A DNA stretch of 64,000 nt from Pseudomonadota bacterium. GTDB lineage: Bacteria > Pseudomonadota > Gammaproteobacteria > Enterobacterales > Enterobacteriaceae. The notes beneath the pieces were generated by a model, which did not search any database, was not told where the DNA came from, and saw only the letters and a list, made by a program, of their open reading frames with translations. The DNA is taken from positions 62,001 through 126,000 of the forward strand of contig JAGTSE010000009.1 in assembly GCA_018261615.1 (NCBI GenBank). Direction: 5' to 3'. A program made the translations under genes and the position numbers. This document shows, one piece after another, positions 62,348 through 64,000 of the stretch (position 1 is its first letter; each line of letters begins with the position of its first letter).

Positions 62348-63913
62348 ATGCTCGACACCACAATGAAAACCCAGCTCAAGGCCTACCTTGAGAAACTGAC
62401 TAAACCTGTTGAGTTGATTGCTACGCTGGATGACAGCGCGAAATCGGCAGAAATCAAAGCACTGCTGGGCGAAATCGCTGAGCTGTCTGACAAAGTCTCT
62501 TTTAAAGAAGACAACAGCCTGGCGGTGCGTAAACCGTCATTCCTGATCACCAACCCAGGCTCAACCAGCGGCCCGCGTTTTGCCGGGTCGCCGCTGGGCC
62601 ACGAATTTACCTCACTGGTGCTGGCGCTGTTGTGGACCGGTGGGCATCCGTCGAAAGAGGCGCAGGCGCTGCTGGAGCAGATCCGCGATCTCGACGGTGA
62701 TTTTGAATTTGAAACCTATTACTCGCTCTCCTGTCACAACTGCCCGGATGTGGTGCAGGCGCTGAACCTGATGGCCGTGCTGAACCCGCGCATCAAACAT
62801 ACGGCGATTGACGGCGGTACGTTCCAGAACGAAATCACCGATCGCAACGTGATGGGCGTTCCGGCGGTGTTCGTGAATGGTAAAGAATTCGGTCAGGGTC
62901 GTATGACGCTGACGGAAATCGTCGCCAAAATCGATACCGGCGCGGAAAAACGAGCGGCGGAAGAGCTGAACAAACGCGACGCTTACGATGTGTTGATCGT
63001 CGGTTCCGGCCCGGCGGGTGCGGCTGCGGCAGTCTATTCCGCACGTAAAGGTATTCGTACCGGTCTGATGGGGGAACGTTTCGGTGGCCAGGTGCTGGAT
63101 ACCGTGGATATCGAAAACTACATCTCCGTACCGAAAACCGAAGGCCAGAAACTGGCGGGTGCACTGAAAGCGCACGTATCGGATTATGACGTGGATGTGA
63201 TTGACAGCCAGAGCGCCAAAAAGCTGACCCCTGCGGCCGTTGAAGGTGGCCTGCATAAGATTGAGACTGCGTCAGGCGCGGTGCTGAAGGCCCGCAGCAT
63301 CATCATTGCTACCGGCGCGAAATGGCGCAACATGAACGTTCCGGGTGAAGATCAGTATCGCACCAAAGGCGTGACCTACTGCCCGCACTGCGATGGCCCG
63401 CTGTTTAAAGGCAAACGCGTGGCGGTGATCGGCGGCGGTAACTCTGGCGTGGAAGCGGCTATCGACCTGGCGGGGATTGTCGAGCATGTGACGCTGCTGG
63501 AATTCGCGCCGGAGATGAAAGCTGACCAGGTGTTGCAGGATAAAGTGCGCAGCCTGAAAAACGTTGACATCATTCTGAACGCGCAGACTACCGAAGTGAA
63601 AGGCGACGGCAGCAAAGTTACCGGGCTTGAGTACCGTGACCGCATCAGCGGCGACGTACACCAGGTCGCGCTGGCCGGGATCTTCGTGCAGATTGGTCTG
63701 CTGCCGAACACCACCTGGCTGGAAGGCGCGATTGAGCGTAACCGCATGGGCGAAATCATCATCGACGCCAAATGCGAAACCAGCGTAAAAGGTGTGTTTG
63801 CGGCGGGCGACTGCACCACGGTGCCGTACAAACAGATTATCATTGCGACCGGCGAAGGCGCCAAAGCGTCTCTGAGTTCGTTTGATTACCTGATTCGCAC
63901 TAAGTCTGCATAA
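62348..63913 (+). CDS. ahpF: Alkyl hydroperoxide reductase subunit F
   Basis: 521 residues from ATG 62348 ([17 protein letters not shown]). The N-terminal double-thioredoxin domain has the CHNC centre in [17 protein letters not shown]. The flavoprotein part starts [20 protein letters not shown] (FAD), has the NADH motif [19 protein letters not shown], and the redox-active CPHC in [11 protein letters not shown]. It transfers electrons from NADH through FAD and two disulfides to AhpC. Confidence 0.97.
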   Translation: MLDTTMKTQLKAYLEKLTKPVELIATLDDSAKSAEIKALLGEIAELSDKVSFKEDNSLAVRKPSFLITNPGSTSGPRFAGSPLGHEFTSLVLALLWTGGHPSKEAQALLEQIRDLDGDFEFETYYSLSCHNCPDVVQALNLMAVLNPRIKHTAIDGGTFQNEITDRNVMGVPAVFVNGKEFGQGRMTLTEIVAKIDTGAEKRAAEELNKRDAYDVLIVGSGPAGAAAAVYSARKGIRTGLMGERFGGQVLDTVDIENYISVPKTEGQKLAGALKAHVSDYDVDVIDSQSAKKLTPAAVEGGLHKIETASGAVLKARSIIIATGAKWRNMNVPGEDQYRTKGVTYCPHCDGPLFKGKRVAVIGGGNSGVEAAIDLAGIVEHVTLLEFAPEMKADQVLQDKVRSLKNVDIILNAQTTEVKGDGSKVTGLEYRDRISGDVHQVALAGIFVQIGLLPNTTWLEGAIERNRMGEIIIDAKCETSVKGVFAAGDCTTVPYKQIIIATGEGAKASLSSFDYLIRTKSA

Positions 63914-63948
63914 GCAAAATAAGAAAGTAAGCAATACCTGCAAATGAA

Positions 63949-63977
63949 AGAGGCTGCCTTCGGGTAGCCTCTTTTTT
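63949..63977 (+). terminator. ahpF terminator
   Basis: AGAGGCTGCC-TTCG-GGTAGCCTCT followed by TTTTT is a strong intrinsic terminator 36 bases after the ahpF stop. Confidence 0.85.
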
Positions 63978-64000
63978 ACGCCGTAAGGTGGTTTGCGCCA

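Overview
The window is enterobacterial chromosome. The run entD-fepA-fes-ybdZ-entF-fepC-fepG-fepD-entS-fepB-entC-entE-entB-entA-entH-cstA-ybdD-hcxA and the run mtnE-dsbG-ahpC-ahpF follow the Escherichia coli map order, and a full methionine-salvage set (mtnK, mtnA, mtnD, mtnC, mtnB, mtnE) points to the Kosakonia/Enterobacter/Klebsiella group rather than E. coli itself. Genus is an inference from gene content; no rRNA or tRNA gene was seen.

Bases 1-9240 hold the end of a class III aminotransferase gene and an orphan type VI secretion (T6SS) cassette: PAAR, vgrG, a Tle3-type lipase and two tandem immunity lipoprotein genes. The cassette sits between two truncated ATPase genes of a peptide ABC operon. 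It is decayed or in flux: vgrG has an in-frame TAG, a downstream small gene has an in-frame TGA, and another small gene is frameshifted. No T6SS sheath, baseplate or ATPase genes are present. A chemoreceptor gene follows (9.4-11.1 kb).

Bases 11.3-30.7 kb are the complete enterobactin locus: biosynthesis (EntCBA, EntE, EntF, EntD, YbdZ, EntH), export (EntS), outer-membrane and inner-membrane uptake (FepA, FepBDGC) and hydrolysis (Fes). Fur-box-like sequences lie at the three divergent promoters. A 67-nt perfect palindrome carrying IS50 inner-end sequence separates entH from cstA.

Bases 30.8-42.2 kb hold cstA-ybdD, hcxA, a sugar-type ABC transporter with an LVIVD beta-propeller gene, then the divergent mtnK/mtnA pair. 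MetJ-box-like sequences occur before the ABC operon, between mtnK and mtnA, and between mtnB and mtnE, which suggests one methionine-controlled salvage regulon and a possible methylthioribose importer.

Bases 42.2-57.3 kb are an accessory block separating mtnKA from mtnDCB-mtnE: a Fur-boxed second ferric-siderophore ABC system, a LysR/M20 peptidase/MFS module, a TPR protein, a small membrane protein and flippase pair, a pseudogene, a GNAT-toxin/DUF1778-antitoxin pair, small regulators, and a strongly AT-rich three-gene Thoeris-type anti-phage locus (TIR protein with a long N-terminal extension, SIR2-STALD ThsA, and ThsB). The block ends at mtnDCB, mtnE, dsbG and the peroxide-defence pair ahpC-ahpF.

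A ~200-bp repeat occurs in opposite orientations near 20.2 kb and 39.6 kb; REP-type palindromes mark several gene ends.
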